This document shows positions 8,557 to 17,915 of a stretch of 64,000 nucleotides of DNA, in pieces. The notes beneath the pieces are model-generated. The model saw nothing but the letters and a program-made list of their open reading frames with translations, was not told where the DNA came from and made no database searches. The position numbers and the translations under genes were made by a program. The DNA comes from Dehalococcoidales bacterium (lineage in GTDB: Bacteria; Chloroflexota; Dehalococcoidia; Dehalococcoidales; UBA2162): assembly GCA_016932435.1 (NCBI GenBank), contig JAFGCW010000012.1, positions 1 to 64,000 of the forward strand. Reading direction: 5' to 3'. Position 1 is the first letter of the stretch. Every line of letters begins with the position of its first letter.

Positions 8557-9804
8557 ATGGAGAAAACTCCGAAGGAATTGTATGAGGAAAGAAACGGAAG
8601 AATAACGGATGCTATCCAGTTACGAGTCCCGGATAGGATTCCGATAAATCTCTCGTTCGGTTATTTCCCTGCCAAATATTCCGGTATAAGTTATAAAGCT
8701 GCCTGGTATGACAGTGATGCCTGGCTCGAGGCTACAAAGAAAACTATCGTCGATTTTGCCCCTGACGGACTTTTCTATATCCAGCCGTTCGTTCCGGGAA
8801 CTGCTCTCGAATACCTTGATCCGAAGCATATAAAATGGCCCGGACATGGATTACCGGACAATGTCGGTCACCAGGCAATAGAGGGCGAATGGATGAAAGC
8901 CGACGAATACGATGTCGCTCTCGATAATATTTCCGACTATATGCTAAGGGTTTTCTTTCCAAGAATCAGCGGAGCCCTGAAACCGTTAAAAATGCTTCCT
9001 CCTATTTCTTCACTCAGGTTCAATTATAACGGGCTTATCTCTCTTGCAGAAGCGTTTGCCAGACCTGAAGTTGCCGAAGCAATCAGCACACTTCAGCAAG
9101 CAGGTAGAGAGTATGGTAAGATTCGTATTAAATTGATAGCATTTCAACAGGAGATCGAGAGATTAGGATTCCCGGTGACAGGTACGGGTGGCGGAGGATC
9201 TCCTTTCGATGCCGTATCGGATTACCTGAGAGGTATGCGTGGTACAATGACGGATATGTACCGGCAATCTGACCGGCTGCTTGAACTTATCGATTACCAG
9301 TTCAGGAAAACAATGGACAGGATCGAAGCAAGGACTTCAGGCAGTGTAAACCGGCGTATATTTATTGCCCTTCACCGCGGTTCGGATGAATTTATGTCCT
9401 TACCTCATTTTGAGAAATTCTACTGGCCTACTCTTAAAAAGGTAATCCTGTCCCTTGTTGATAACGGACTCATCCCATGTCCGTTTTTTGAAGGTGTCTG
9501 GGACAGGAGACTGGAATACCTGCTGGAACTTCCCAGAGGAAAAGTGCTGTGTCATTTTGCCCGTACGAATCTGAAACGAGCTAAGGAAGTCCTTGACGGG
9601 CACCTGTGCATAATGGGAGGTCTTCCTTCTTCGATTTTGCAGGTAGGTTCCGTCCAGGACGTGAAAGATAATTGTAAAAAGCTTATCGATGATTGTGGTA
9701 GGGATGGCGGTTTCATACTTGCTAATATGCCTCTTGACTATGCCAGACCGGAGAATGTTAAAGCTATGGTTGACTTTACCAGGAAATACGGCGTATACAG
9801 GTAA
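8557..9804 (+). CDS. UroD-like corrinoid methyltransferase, subgroup B (candidate MT-I)
   Basis: The 415-residue protein is a paralogue of the gene at 7192, with the same N-terminus (KTPKELYEERNGRITDAI), the RVPDRIPINL strand, the glycine-rich loop GTGGGGSPFDAVSDYLRGM, the ALHRGSDEFMSLPHFEKFYWP block (H273) and CHFARTN (H333). As in its neighbours, both cysteines of the MtaA zinc site are missing by manual alignment. It lies 69 bases before the reductive activator gene, in the same direction, so it is probably co-transcribed with it. Different paralogues probably serve different methyl donors; the sequence does not say which. Confidence 0.85.
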   Translation: MEKTPKELYEERNGRITDAIQLRVPDRIPINLSFGYFPAKYSGISYKAAWYDSDAWLEATKKTIVDFAPDGLFYIQPFVPGTALEYLDPKHIKWPGHGLPDNVGHQAIEGEWMKADEYDVALDNISDYMLRVFFPRISGALKPLKMLPPISSLRFNYNGLISLAEAFARPEVAEAISTLQQAGREYGKIRIKLIAFQQEIERLGFPVTGTGGGGSPFDAVSDYLRGMRGTMTDMYRQSDRLLELIDYQFRKTMDRIEARTSGSVNRRIFIALHRGSDEFMSLPHFEKFYWPTLKKVILSLVDNGLIPCPFFEGVWDRRLEYLLELPRGKVLCHFARTNLKRAKEVLDGHLCIMGGLPSSILQVGSVQDVKDNCKKLIDDCGRDGGFILANMPLDYARPENVKAMVDFTRKYGVYR

Positions 9805-9873
9805 AGAAAGTATCATTTAACAGAATCCGGATTATTATATTTATGAAATCCTCACGGAAGGAAACTGCTGATT

Positions 9874-11727
9874 ATGAGTACATACACCGTAGTTTTTGAA
9901 CCTATAGGCAGAAAGGGTGAGTGCAGCGATGAAGAATCTTTACTCGACTGTGCCCGTAACCTGGGAGTTGGCATAAGCAGTATCTGCGCCGGAAGGGGCA
10001 CCTGTGGAACGTGCCGGGTCCAGCTTACAGAGGGAACCTTAACCAGTCTTACCGATTCCGAGTTAGCCAAACTCTCGAAGAAAGAACTTCATGATGGCTG
10101 GAGGCTGGCCTGCCAGGCTTCACCGATGTCGGACTGCCAGGTGATTATTCCCCCCGAAGGACTCAGCTCGTCGGAGCGAATATATCTTGATGGAATGGAA
10201 ACGCCGGTGGCACTCGACCCTCCCGTGAAATCTTACACGATAAAAATGACCGCTCCTACCCTGATAGACCAGGAAGCAGATGCCGAACGCGTGTTGTCAG
10301 CACTGAAACAACAGCATAAAGTAAAATGCAGCCGGGTTGACAACGCCGTTCTTCGCTCTATTTCACCGAACCTGAGAACATTGAAATGGGAATGCCAGGT
10401 GGCAGTACGCGATGATGAGGTGGTGGCCATAATGCCAGCAGACAGCCGCCTGCTTGGTATGGCGGTTGACTTAGGGACTACCACGGTAGCCGGGTATCTG
10501 GTAGATATGACAACGGGAAAAACTCTTGCTTCAAAAGGTGTGATGAATCCCCAGATAGGCTACGGCGAGGATGTGATCAGTCGTATCGATTTTGCCGTAA
10601 GGAAATCATCGGACGCCAGGAAACTCCAGAAACTGGTGGTAAACAGCTTCAATAATCTAGCGAAAGAGCTTTGCGCGGAAGCAAAGACAGATATGAAATC
10701 GATAGTTGAAGTGGTCGTTGTCGGTAATACCGCGATGCACCACTTACTGTTGAATCTACCGGTCAGGCAACTTGTTCTTACACCTTTTACGGCTGCGGTC
10801 AGTATGCCTGTTGACGTAAAATCCTATGATCTCGGAATGAAAATCGCTACCGGAGCATATGTCCATTTTCCACCGGTCGTTACCGGATTTGTCGGAGCCG
10901 ATCACATCGCGATGCTGCAGGCAATCGATAATCGTGATGATGGCAAGGTTATCATAGCGCTTGATATCGGTACTAATACCGAGATATCCTTGGTGAAGGG
11001 TGAAAAGATAACTTCCACGTCCTGTGCTTCCGGTCCTGCTTTTGAAGGTGGGCATATCAAACAGGGTATGCGGGCAGCGAAAGGGGCGATCGAACGTGTC
11101 AGGATAGATGACGGAGAGGTAGAGTACCAGACAATAGGTGAAGCTCCTCCGATAGGTATATGCGGTTCGGGCGTACTTGACGCGCTGGCGCAGATGTATC
11201 TCGCCGGCGTAATAGATGAAAGCGGGCGTTTTGCCGCCGAATACCCGGGTATCCGCCGAGAAGACGGTAAAACGGAATTCGTTCTTGCCGAGAGAGAAGA
11301 TGATGACGGTGAGAAAACCGCTATCGTTATGAACCAGAAAGACATTCGCGAACTCCAGCTGGCAAAAGCCGCCATCCGTTCCGGTATCCAGTTGCTGCTT
11401 GAAAGAAACAATTTTACCGATGAAGATATCGATACCGTTATCGTTGCCGGAGCATTCGGTACTTATATCGACCTGGGAAGCTCCATGAACGTCGGGCTTT
11501 TACCCTCATTGCCGGTCGATCGATTCAAGCAGGTAGGTAATGCCGCCGGTATCGGCGCGAAGATGAACCTTATCTCGCTGTCCAGCCGTAAAGAGGCTCG
11601 AGATATAGTTTCACGTGCAACCTATATCGAACTTGCCGGTACCATGGAGTTCAAACGGGCTTTTGTCGAGACCAGTTTCCTTGGAAGATACAGGCTGAAC
11701 GAAGGAAAAAGGGAGGTAGTCGATTAA
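9874..11727 (+). CDS. Ferredoxin-ASKHA reductive activator of corrinoid proteins (RACE/RamA-like role)
   Basis: The 617-residue protein has an N-terminal [2Fe-2S] ferredoxin domain (1-95) with C38-x5-C44-x2-C47 and C80, a linker, and a large ASKHA ATPase fold (about 190-600) with phosphate loops AVDLGTTTVAGY and IALDIGTNTEISL and the GICGSGVLDALAQM box. This is the arrangement of DUF4445 activators, which use ATP to drive reduction of inactive Co(II) corrinoid proteins back to Co(I). It is needed whenever the cobalt is oxidised by accident. Its stop overlaps the next gene's start (TAATG at 11725-11729), so the two are translationally coupled. Length and domains are complete. Confidence 0.93.
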   Translation: MSTYTVVFEPIGRKGECSDEESLLDCARNLGVGISSICAGRGTCGTCRVQLTEGTLTSLTDSELAKLSKKELHDGWRLACQASPMSDCQVIIPPEGLSSSERIYLDGMETPVALDPPVKSYTIKMTAPTLIDQEADAERVLSALKQQHKVKCSRVDNAVLRSISPNLRTLKWECQVAVRDDEVVAIMPADSRLLGMAVDLGTTTVAGYLVDMTTGKTLASKGVMNPQIGYGEDVISRIDFAVRKSSDARKLQKLVVNSFNNLAKELCAEAKTDMKSIVEVVVVGNTAMHHLLLNLPVRQLVLTPFTAAVSMPVDVKSYDLGMKIATGAYVHFPPVVTGFVGADHIAMLQAIDNRDDGKVIIALDIGTNTEISLVKGEKITSTSCASGPAFEGGHIKQGMRAAKGAIERVRIDDGEVEYQTIGEAPPIGICGSGVLDALAQMYLAGVIDESGRFAAEYPGIRREDGKTEFVLAEREDDDGEKTAIVMNQKDIRELQLAKAAIRSGIQLLLERNNFTDEDIDTVIVAGAFGTYIDLGSSMNVGLLPSLPVDRFKQVGNAAGIGAKMNLISLSSRKEARDIVSRATYIELAGTMEFKRAFVETSFLGRYRLNEGKREVVD

Positions 11728-13052
11728 TGGATAAAAAATGGGAAGAAATGACTCCAGAAGAAAAGAGGGAAGTCAGGTTTAAACGGTGGCTGGATGCAGA
11801 AAGTATCCAGTTCGTCAATTCCGCAGCCAAAGAGAAATACCAGGAAAGAGTAACCAGGCTGATAAAGGCGATCAAGATGGAGGAACCGGACAGGATCCCT
11901 CTCAATCTTGCTCCCGGTGCTTTTCCTGCCATATACAGGGGTGGAACCCTGAAGCAGCACATGTACGACTTTCAGAAAATGAAAGATGATTTCATCACGT
12001 TCCACCAGGAGTTCGATATGGACTTCGCCATGGCGCCGCTTGCCTGGCCGGGTAAACTGTTTGACATACTTGATTTTAAACTTATGAAGTGGCCGGGACA
12101 CGGTGTTCCGGAAGATGGGACTTTTTTCCAGTATGTTGAAGATGCCTACATGCAGGAAGAAGAGTATGATGAACTGATAAACAATACCTATGATTTTTAC
12201 ACGCGCAAGATACTTCCGCGTATTACCGGGACCCTGGAACCCCTCCAGTATCTTGGAGCATTCAATCCGGCGTTCTTTGTTCCGGTAGGATTCGTCGCTC
12301 CTTTTGCCAGGCCGGATGTTCAGAACGCTTTCCAGCGACTGGTCAAGGCATCGGAAGTGTTCATGGAATGGGCTATGGCAATCGGAGAAACAGTACAGCA
12401 GATACACTCAATGGGATTCCCGACCTGGGGAAGCAGTCTCACTATAACCGCCTACGATATGATAGGAGATTTTCTCAGGGGAACCCAGGGAATCATGCTC
12501 GATATGTACCGCCGCCCGGATACCCTCCTGGAAGCTATCGATAAATTCACTCCTCAGACTATCGAGCTTGGCTTGAGTAATGTCGAGACAGACCTCTGCC
12601 CGGTTATTTTCATCCCGCTTCACAAGGGATCGGATACGTGGATGTCCAACGAGCAGTTCAGGAAGTTCTACTGGCCGTGCTTGAAAACATTAATGGTGGC
12701 CCTTTACGAGGAAGGACTGGTTCCTTTCCCGCTTGCTGAATCGACCTATAACAAGAGGCTTGAGATCATTGCCGATGTGCCGCATGGTTCGACGATGTGG
12801 TGGTTCGAGGATATCGATATCAAACGGGCAAAGGAGATAGTAGGAAAGAACACGAGCATCGCCGGCGGCATCACCGCTTCTCTGCTGAGTGCCGGTTCGA
12901 AGCAGGAAGTGAAAGACTGCGTCAGGCAGCTTGTCGAAGACTGCGGGAAGAATGGCGGCTACTTGATGAGTGTGACCGCTTCCGTGGAGCAGGCAATTCC
13001 TGAAAATCTCCATACCCTGATGGAGGCTGTTAAGGAATACGGAGTTTATTAA
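11727..13052 (+). CDS. UroD-like corrinoid methyltransferase, subgroup A (candidate MT-I)
   Basis: The 441-residue protein shares the long N-terminus of the gene at 4586 (FKRWLDAESIQFVNSAAKEKYQ against FDAWLKDQHLEFVNPEAEKTYQ, written here only in part for comparison by position), then MEEPDRIPLNLAPGAFP, PLHKGSDTWMSNEQFRKFYWP (H299) and an ending SAGSKQEVKDCVRQLV. At the position of the MtaA HxC motif it has MWWFEDID, so even the His of that site is gone, making it the most divergent of the four. Coupled to the activator by a one-base overlap. It converges with the channel gene at 13154. It may act on a different donor, or no longer bind metal at all. Confidence 0.85.
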   Translation: MDKKWEEMTPEEKREVRFKRWLDAESIQFVNSAAKEKYQERVTRLIKAIKMEEPDRIPLNLAPGAFPAIYRGGTLKQHMYDFQKMKDDFITFHQEFDMDFAMAPLAWPGKLFDILDFKLMKWPGHGVPEDGTFFQYVEDAYMQEEEYDELINNTYDFYTRKILPRITGTLEPLQYLGAFNPAFFVPVGFVAPFARPDVQNAFQRLVKASEVFMEWAMAIGETVQQIHSMGFPTWGSSLTITAYDMIGDFLRGTQGIMLDMYRRPDTLLEAIDKFTPQTIELGLSNVETDLCPVIFIPLHKGSDTWMSNEQFRKFYWPCLKTLMVALYEEGLVPFPLAESTYNKRLEIIADVPHGSTMWWFEDIDIKRAKEIVGKNTSIAGGITASLLSAGSKQEVKDCVRQLVEDCGKNGGYLMSVTASVEQAIPENLHTLMEAVKEYGVY

Positions 13053-13153
13053 ATAATTCACTATTTTCCGATCTACTGTTGAAATCGGGAATATCATTGT
13101 CGATAATACCTATCGAACTGTGATACTAAGACGGGCATAATTCTATCACAGGA

Positions 13154-14281
13154 TTATCCCCATACAGCTATTACCATACTTAGTATGTAAATTAAAAAGC
13201 ACACTGGGAATATCCAGCGGGAATGTAAATTTATTCTGGAAGCAATGGCTTCTTTTCCGTAACTCGATAACAAATACGTAGTTAAAACCTCAATTACGGC
13301 AAGAGTCATGAAAACATATATCCCGATAACAAAATAATCCATGAATGTTAAGTATGAAATTTTGGGAAGGTTCGTACTGACAAAAAAGTTGAAAGAAATT
13401 ACGGTTAAAAGAGAAATCAAAGACAGACTTAATCTACTACCGACATTTTCTTTACCTATCCAGAAGACCGACCATGAGATAGAGATTATTAATAGCATAG
13501 GTAAAAATATTTTCCAGACATGGTAACCAAATTTACGCCCGATTTCTATGTGTGCTTCTATATATGGCCAATCGGTATCCATCAATTGTGAATGAGATAT
13601 GTCGGCTTCACTCCAGATATTTCCAGGAAGTTCCCACTCTTCTAAAACAAGTCGAGACTCTTTACTATCAAGATTTCGGTAAAAAATAATCTCATCATCT
13701 TCGAAGATTAATTTCGAGGCATCGTAGGCAAATGATTCTATTCGGATACGCAGAATCTGCGAATCGAACGGATATCTGCTTAATTCGTATTCTGAACGTA
13801 GAGAAACCTGAAGACGCTCCATATATTCAATTTCACCTTCCGGTGTAATCGATAAACTTGCCAGGAGGGTATTTCGTTCTCCAACTTGATTCGCTATCTC
13901 AACTATATAAAACCATCCTATGTTCTCCAATGTCTCCATCGCTTCACTCGTTGAATCTGAATGATAGGTCGAGTCGAGAGGTATTTCCTTTCCGATTTCA
14001 TTATATGCGGATGGATCGTTCCATTTGAGGCGGAGATAGGCATCGATCTCAAAAGTTTCTGCTAATTCGTCTACTTCCGGAATATCCAGGATAGCCAGGT
14101 CAACAGAAACGACGAAAGGTCCGGACTCTTCAGCGTCTGTCGGATGTGCCCGGGCTCCCTCTGAAAACATAGAAAGACAAAGTAGACCAACGATGGATAC
14201 TAGAAGAAACAATCGCAGGAAAGGTATTTTTAAAGAAGTGACCGTATTATTCAGTTCGTGCATGATGTTATGGTTATACAT
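13154..14281 (-). CDS. Pentameric ligand-gated ion channel subunit (GLIC/ELIC-like)
   Basis: The 375-residue protein has a signal peptide (about 20-45), an extracellular beta-sandwich ligand domain (50-253) and four membrane helices: M1 257-275, M2 281-303, M3 313-337 and M4 355-374. Diagnostic features are LRLKWNDP (W87), the Pro-loop Y170-P-F-D173 in place of the animal Cys-loop, an ESFAYDAS stretch at the loop-B position, and a GLIC-like M2-M3 stretch ISFNFFVSTNLPKISYLTFMD. The 9' pore leucine is L292. The acidic ring at the inner mouth is absent (G281, S282, R283). It would form a five-subunit channel in the cytoplasmic membrane. It faces a betaine-type binding protein and a second channel subunit, so the two subunits could co-assemble. 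Start at Met1 or Met7. Confidence 0.9.
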   Translation of the reverse strand: MYNHNIMHELNNTVTSLKIPFLRLFLLVSIVGLLCLSMFSEGARAHPTDAEESGPFVVSVDLAILDIPEVDELAETFEIDAYLRLKWNDPSAYNEIGKEIPLDSTYHSDSTSEAMETLENIGWFYIVEIANQVGERNTLLASLSITPEGEIEYMERLQVSLRSEYELSRYPFDSQILRIRIESFAYDASKLIFEDDEIIFYRNLDSKESRLVLEEWELPGNIWSEADISHSQLMDTDWPYIEAHIEIGRKFGYHVWKIFLPMLLIISISWSVFWIGKENVGSRLSLSLISLLTVISFNFFVSTNLPKISYLTFMDYFVIGIYVFMTLAVIEVLTTYLLSSYGKEAIASRINLHSRWIFPVCFLIYILSMVIAVWG

Positions 14282-14383
14282 ATTATTTGATCTCCGTGGG
14301 TAGATACTACCTATAAATAAGATTTACTTTCTCGGTTGCTGGGAAGGTTGTTACATTCAGTAATATCCGTTTTGAATAGAATG

Positions 14384-14412
14384 ATTATACTACTGCCTGT
14401 CGATTCACTCAA
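14384..14412 (-). promoter_or_regulatory. Sigma70-type promoter for the first channel gene
   Basis: On the minus strand TTGAGT (14407-14412) and TATAAT (14384-14389) are 17 bases apart. Transcription would begin near 14377, giving a leader of about 95 bases to the start at 14281. The rest of the 306-base divergent gap (14282-14587) shows no gene; for the plus-strand gene a TATAAT at 14514-14519 has no matching -35 box. Confidence 0.5.
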
Positions 14413-14587
14413 TGTAAGATAAATGGTGTATACGAAAGTATCACTTAAATGACACATTTGTTGAGATAGCGAATGACTGAGAAGATGGTAAGATAAAGTT
14501 AGACTCAGATTCATATAATCACATTCAATATAAAAACACTACCTTCAAAATCGTAAGTGACTGGAATCAAAGACACCGGAGTTATTA

Positions 14588-16351
14588 ATGGCTGAGACAA
14601 TTCACGTAATTGTGGATCCTGCAAGTATTTCTGTTACAGCTGGTGATATTGCTGAAGTCACCGCAATCGTCAGTAATAACGGGAATACAGTTGATCAGTT
14701 TACTTTCAGCATCGATGGTCTGGCAACCGACTGGTATAACCTCAGCGCTTCAAGCGTTGCCTTATTACCGAATGACCAGGATACATTGAAGATATTTATT
14801 CATCCTGAAGAGTCTGTTGAAAACAGACCTGACCCTTACGATTTCCAGTTGATAGTAACCTCTCAGGAAAAACCGGAGAATTCAGTGAAAATAGAGTTGA
14901 CCTTGAAGGTTATTGTACCTCCGGAATTACTGCTCGAAATCATCCCGCAGCAGGTAACCGGAAGGAATGGTAACTATAAAGTTATAGCAAAAAATCCTGG
15001 AGAAACAGGCGTTCATGTCCACCTGGATACGGTCGATGACGAAGCAATGCTTCATTATAAATTGCAGCCTGAAGAGTTTACTGTCCCGGCAAACGGGCAA
15101 AATGAATCAACGTTAAAGGCGAGACTGGGATGGCTGGACTTTTTCGTAAGGGAACGAGTATGTTCATTTCAGGTATCAGCCGCAGTCAGTGACAGCGAAG
15201 AAGTGAAAACAGTTGACGGAACACTGGCTATTACTGCGTGGTACAGACTATTTCACAGGTTGAGATTTTTCCGTATCAGTTTACCTTTCTTCAGACGCAT
15301 TCCGGAAATCGTTGAATTTGATGCGTCTACGGACGATAGGAAGAAGTATTTACTGGCCTGGTCGGTGAAAAGAGCTTCCCAAGTAACTGTAAATGATATG
15401 AATGTTAAGCCTTTGGGCAATTTAGAATTAACCCCGACTGGAACGACAAGTTATGTTATTAATGCATCAAATAAATACGGTAATGTAACCCGGACCATTG
15501 ATGTAAATCCTGAGGTCATTCCGGTAAGTCAGACCTCGGATCTTATCAAAGTTACACTTTCACAAACCGAGATGGAGGTACAGGCTGGGGCAGGAAAGGC
15601 CATATCCACGGTAGAAATCCAGAACAAGGGGGAGATAGTCGAAAAATACTTCGTCGAAATATCGGGGATTGAGACATCCTGGTACAACCAATCGGCAGCC
15701 AGTATTTCCCTGATGCCGCAGGATACAGGTCAGGTTCAGCTATTATTTCAACCACCGAAAACAAAGGGGGTAAGGTCAGGTGTTTATCCTTTCGCAGTCA
15801 CCGTACGCTCGTACAGCTCTCAGGAAGATAAATCCGTCGTAACTGGCCAACTAGAAGTTTTACCCTCACTCGAATTTGCTATGTCTGTTGCACCGATTCG
15901 GATATCCTGTCGTCGAAAAGGTAGATTCAGAATCAAACTTATGAACAAAGGTGTTACCGACTCAAATATTTCGCTGGAAGCGAGTGATTATGAAGAGAAA
16001 CTGAAATTTCGCTTGGGAGAGGTTTCCCCTTTAGTTAAAGCATGGCAGACGGTTGAGGTCCCGGTGAGTGTTACTCCAAAACGCGGAAAGTTTGTTGGTG
16101 AAAGTAGTCGTTACGATATTACCGTAACAGCGAGAATTGGAGAAGGGAACATTCAAACGGTACGCTGCGAGATGTATCATCGTCCTCTTCTGAATTCTTG
16201 GAGACCGGTAAAAATCCTGGTTGGCCTGATTATTTTATTTATCATCTTACATTATATTGTCGGACTCGGTGATGGCTGGGATGATTTGTTTAATAATCCT
16301 CAGGAATGGTTCTATAAAGTAGTACGCCATATACGAGGATGGTTCTCTTAG
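14588..16351 (+). CDS. Tail-anchored protein with tandem NEW3/Ig-like domains
   Basis: The 587-residue protein contains at least two copies of an alpha-galactosidase NEW3/CARDB-like unit (about 5-110 and 325-430). Each has the pattern VxPxxxSVxAGxxxxVxxIVxNxGxxVDxFxxxIxGxxxxWYNxSAxSVxLxPxDxxxxxxxxxPP. Further sandwich segments lie between and after them (112-220, 230-310, 435-535). One hydrophobic helix near the C-terminus (about 545-565) is followed by a short charged tail. No signal peptide is visible; the start has GGAG eight bases upstream. A tail anchor without a signal would put the Ig domains in the cytoplasm, unless export uses another route. It lies between channel and binding-protein genes and might scaffold them. 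I know of no assigned function. Confidence 0.75.
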   Translation: MAETIHVIVDPASISVTAGDIAEVTAIVSNNGNTVDQFTFSIDGLATDWYNLSASSVALLPNDQDTLKIFIHPEESVENRPDPYDFQLIVTSQEKPENSVKIELTLKVIVPPELLLEIIPQQVTGRNGNYKVIAKNPGETGVHVHLDTVDDEAMLHYKLQPEEFTVPANGQNESTLKARLGWLDFFVRERVCSFQVSAAVSDSEEVKTVDGTLAITAWYRLFHRLRFFRISLPFFRRIPEIVEFDASTDDRKKYLLAWSVKRASQVTVNDMNVKPLGNLELTPTGTTSYVINASNKYGNVTRTIDVNPEVIPVSQTSDLIKVTLSQTEMEVQAGAGKAISTVEIQNKGEIVEKYFVEISGIETSWYNQSAASISLMPQDTGQVQLLFQPPKTKGVRSGVYPFAVTVRSYSSQEDKSVVTGQLEVLPSLEFAMSVAPIRISCRRKGRFRIKLMNKGVTDSNISLEASDYEEKLKFRLGEVSPLVKAWQTVEVPVSVTPKRGKFVGESSRYDITVTARIGEGNIQTVRCEMYHRPLLNSWRPVKILVGLIILFIILHYIVGLGDGWDDLFNNPQEWFYKVVRHIRGWFS

Positions 16352-16486
16352 AAAGAAGTTAAAACTTATCCCGGAGCGGATGAATAAATCTATTATTGTA
16401 AAAATAGATTGCATAGGATAGTAAAAACGGATGACATTAAAAATACTATTTTCTCAAAATTTGGTATTATCACATCAGGAGTTACG

Positions 16487-17890
16487 ATGAAACGTATTCC
16501 GGTATGTATATTATTTGGATTGTTGGCCGCAATAATCATATTATCGGGCTGTGGTAAACAAAAAATCAGAGTGACCTCCAAACAAGATGTTGAAGGGGCA
16601 ATACTGGCACAACTGATAATTCAATATCTGGAACATAAAAAGGAAACAGACAACCTCAGTATTGATATCGTCGACAACACCTGGATGTATACAACGGATA
16701 CACTGCGAGATACACTTATCGACGAAAATATCGATATTTATCCCGAATACACGGGAAATGGCTACTTATGGTTCGAAGATGAAGATTGGAAGACCTGGAC
16801 TCTTGACAGCAGTGATATATCGGACAGGTTGAATGAATTGGAGGATCAGCAAAATAGCGGTCTGAAATGGCTTGAACCGGCAAAAGCGGAAAATAACTGG
16901 GCTATCGTCCTCAACAGCCAGGTAGCCGGAAAAGGTCTACGAACGATGGAACAATTTGCTGAATACGTAAACGATAATCCTGATGGAATCATTGTATACG
17001 GTTCTGAAGCTTTCTTCACCAGGGACAACGCTTTCCCATTGTTTGAAAAAGAGTATGGATTTACATTAAAACCAGAACAAAAAAGATATGTTAGTAATCC
17101 AATCTTCGCTGAAAACCTGGCTGCCTTTTTTGTTGAAGACGAGACAATTCATGCATCGATGGCGTATACAACCGACCGTTATCTGGAAGAGGGGATGAAT
17201 AATATTAGCGGTACATATATTGAGGAACTTCCCCTGGCGGTCCTGGAGGATACCAGAAATGTGCAGCCCAAATACTATCCGGCACCTCTGATACGTTCCG
17301 AGATTCTGAATGACTGTCCGGATATTGAGAAATATCTGGGCGAGCTATTTAAAAAATTGGATACTATGACTCTTCAGAAACTGAATGCCGAAGCCGTGGA
17401 GAAATTTCCTGATGAAGTAGCCAGAGAATTTCTTAAAGAGAAATTCCCGGGTTTTGGGGATAAAGAAAATGGCATCGGACTCAGGACTGACCGACCTCCT
17501 CAAAGCTTCTTTAATTTTGGCGAGAACATTACAATAGAGGTAGCAAATGCGAGGGTTACCGTGCCTGCCCATGATATCTGGGAAACTGTCTTTTATGTCG
17601 ATGATAAATTTATGAAAACGAGCAAATTGCGGGGATGGTTTTCAGTATCAGGTGGAGCCTTTAATGATATAAAAATAGCTTTATTAAATGATAACGATTT
17701 CTATAACTGGAAGAATTTCAGAGAGACAGCAGATGCAGTGTATCTTTCAGAAAAAGTGACCAAGACCCAGTTTGATCTGGAAATTAACGAACCCGGAACG
17801 TATCATTTAGTACTCAGCAACCGTTTCTCTGAATTTTCATTCAAGGAAGTAATCCTGAAAGTCTACCTTTATTTTTCTGATAAAGAATAA
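16487..17890 (+). CDS. Glycine betaine/choline-type binding lipoprotein with C-terminal beta domain
   Basis: I place the start at ATG 16487 (AGGAG at 16478-16482), giving 467 residues with a lipobox (IILSG-C22). Residues 30-330 are an OpuAC/ProX-type type II periplasmic-binding fold, with VTSKQDVEGAILAQLI at the start and the typical hinge DIYPEYTGNG. These proteins bind quaternary amines such as glycine betaine or choline between two lobes using aromatic cages. Residues 335-467 add a beta sandwich ending EPGTYHLVLSNRFSEFSFKEVI, resembling GOLD domains. That extension is unusual for the family. No permease or ATPase gene is nearby, but channel subunits lie on both sides, so a receptor or ligand-presenting role is more likely than uptake. 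That last point is inference. Confidence 0.85.
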   Translation: MKRIPVCILFGLLAAIIILSGCGKQKIRVTSKQDVEGAILAQLIIQYLEHKKETDNLSIDIVDNTWMYTTDTLRDTLIDENIDIYPEYTGNGYLWFEDEDWKTWTLDSSDISDRLNELEDQQNSGLKWLEPAKAENNWAIVLNSQVAGKGLRTMEQFAEYVNDNPDGIIVYGSEAFFTRDNAFPLFEKEYGFTLKPEQKRYVSNPIFAENLAAFFVEDETIHASMAYTTDRYLEEGMNNISGTYIEELPLAVLEDTRNVQPKYYPAPLIRSEILNDCPDIEKYLGELFKKLDTMTLQKLNAEAVEKFPDEVAREFLKEKFPGFGDKENGIGLRTDRPPQSFFNFGENITIEVANARVTVPAHDIWETVFYVDDKFMKTSKLRGWFSVSGGAFNDIKIALLNDNDFYNWKNFRETADAVYLSEKVTKTQFDLEINEPGTYHLVLSNRFSEFSFKEVILKVYLYFSDKE

Positions 17891-17915
17891 GAGGATACTG
17901 TTCCTGCCAACTGAA

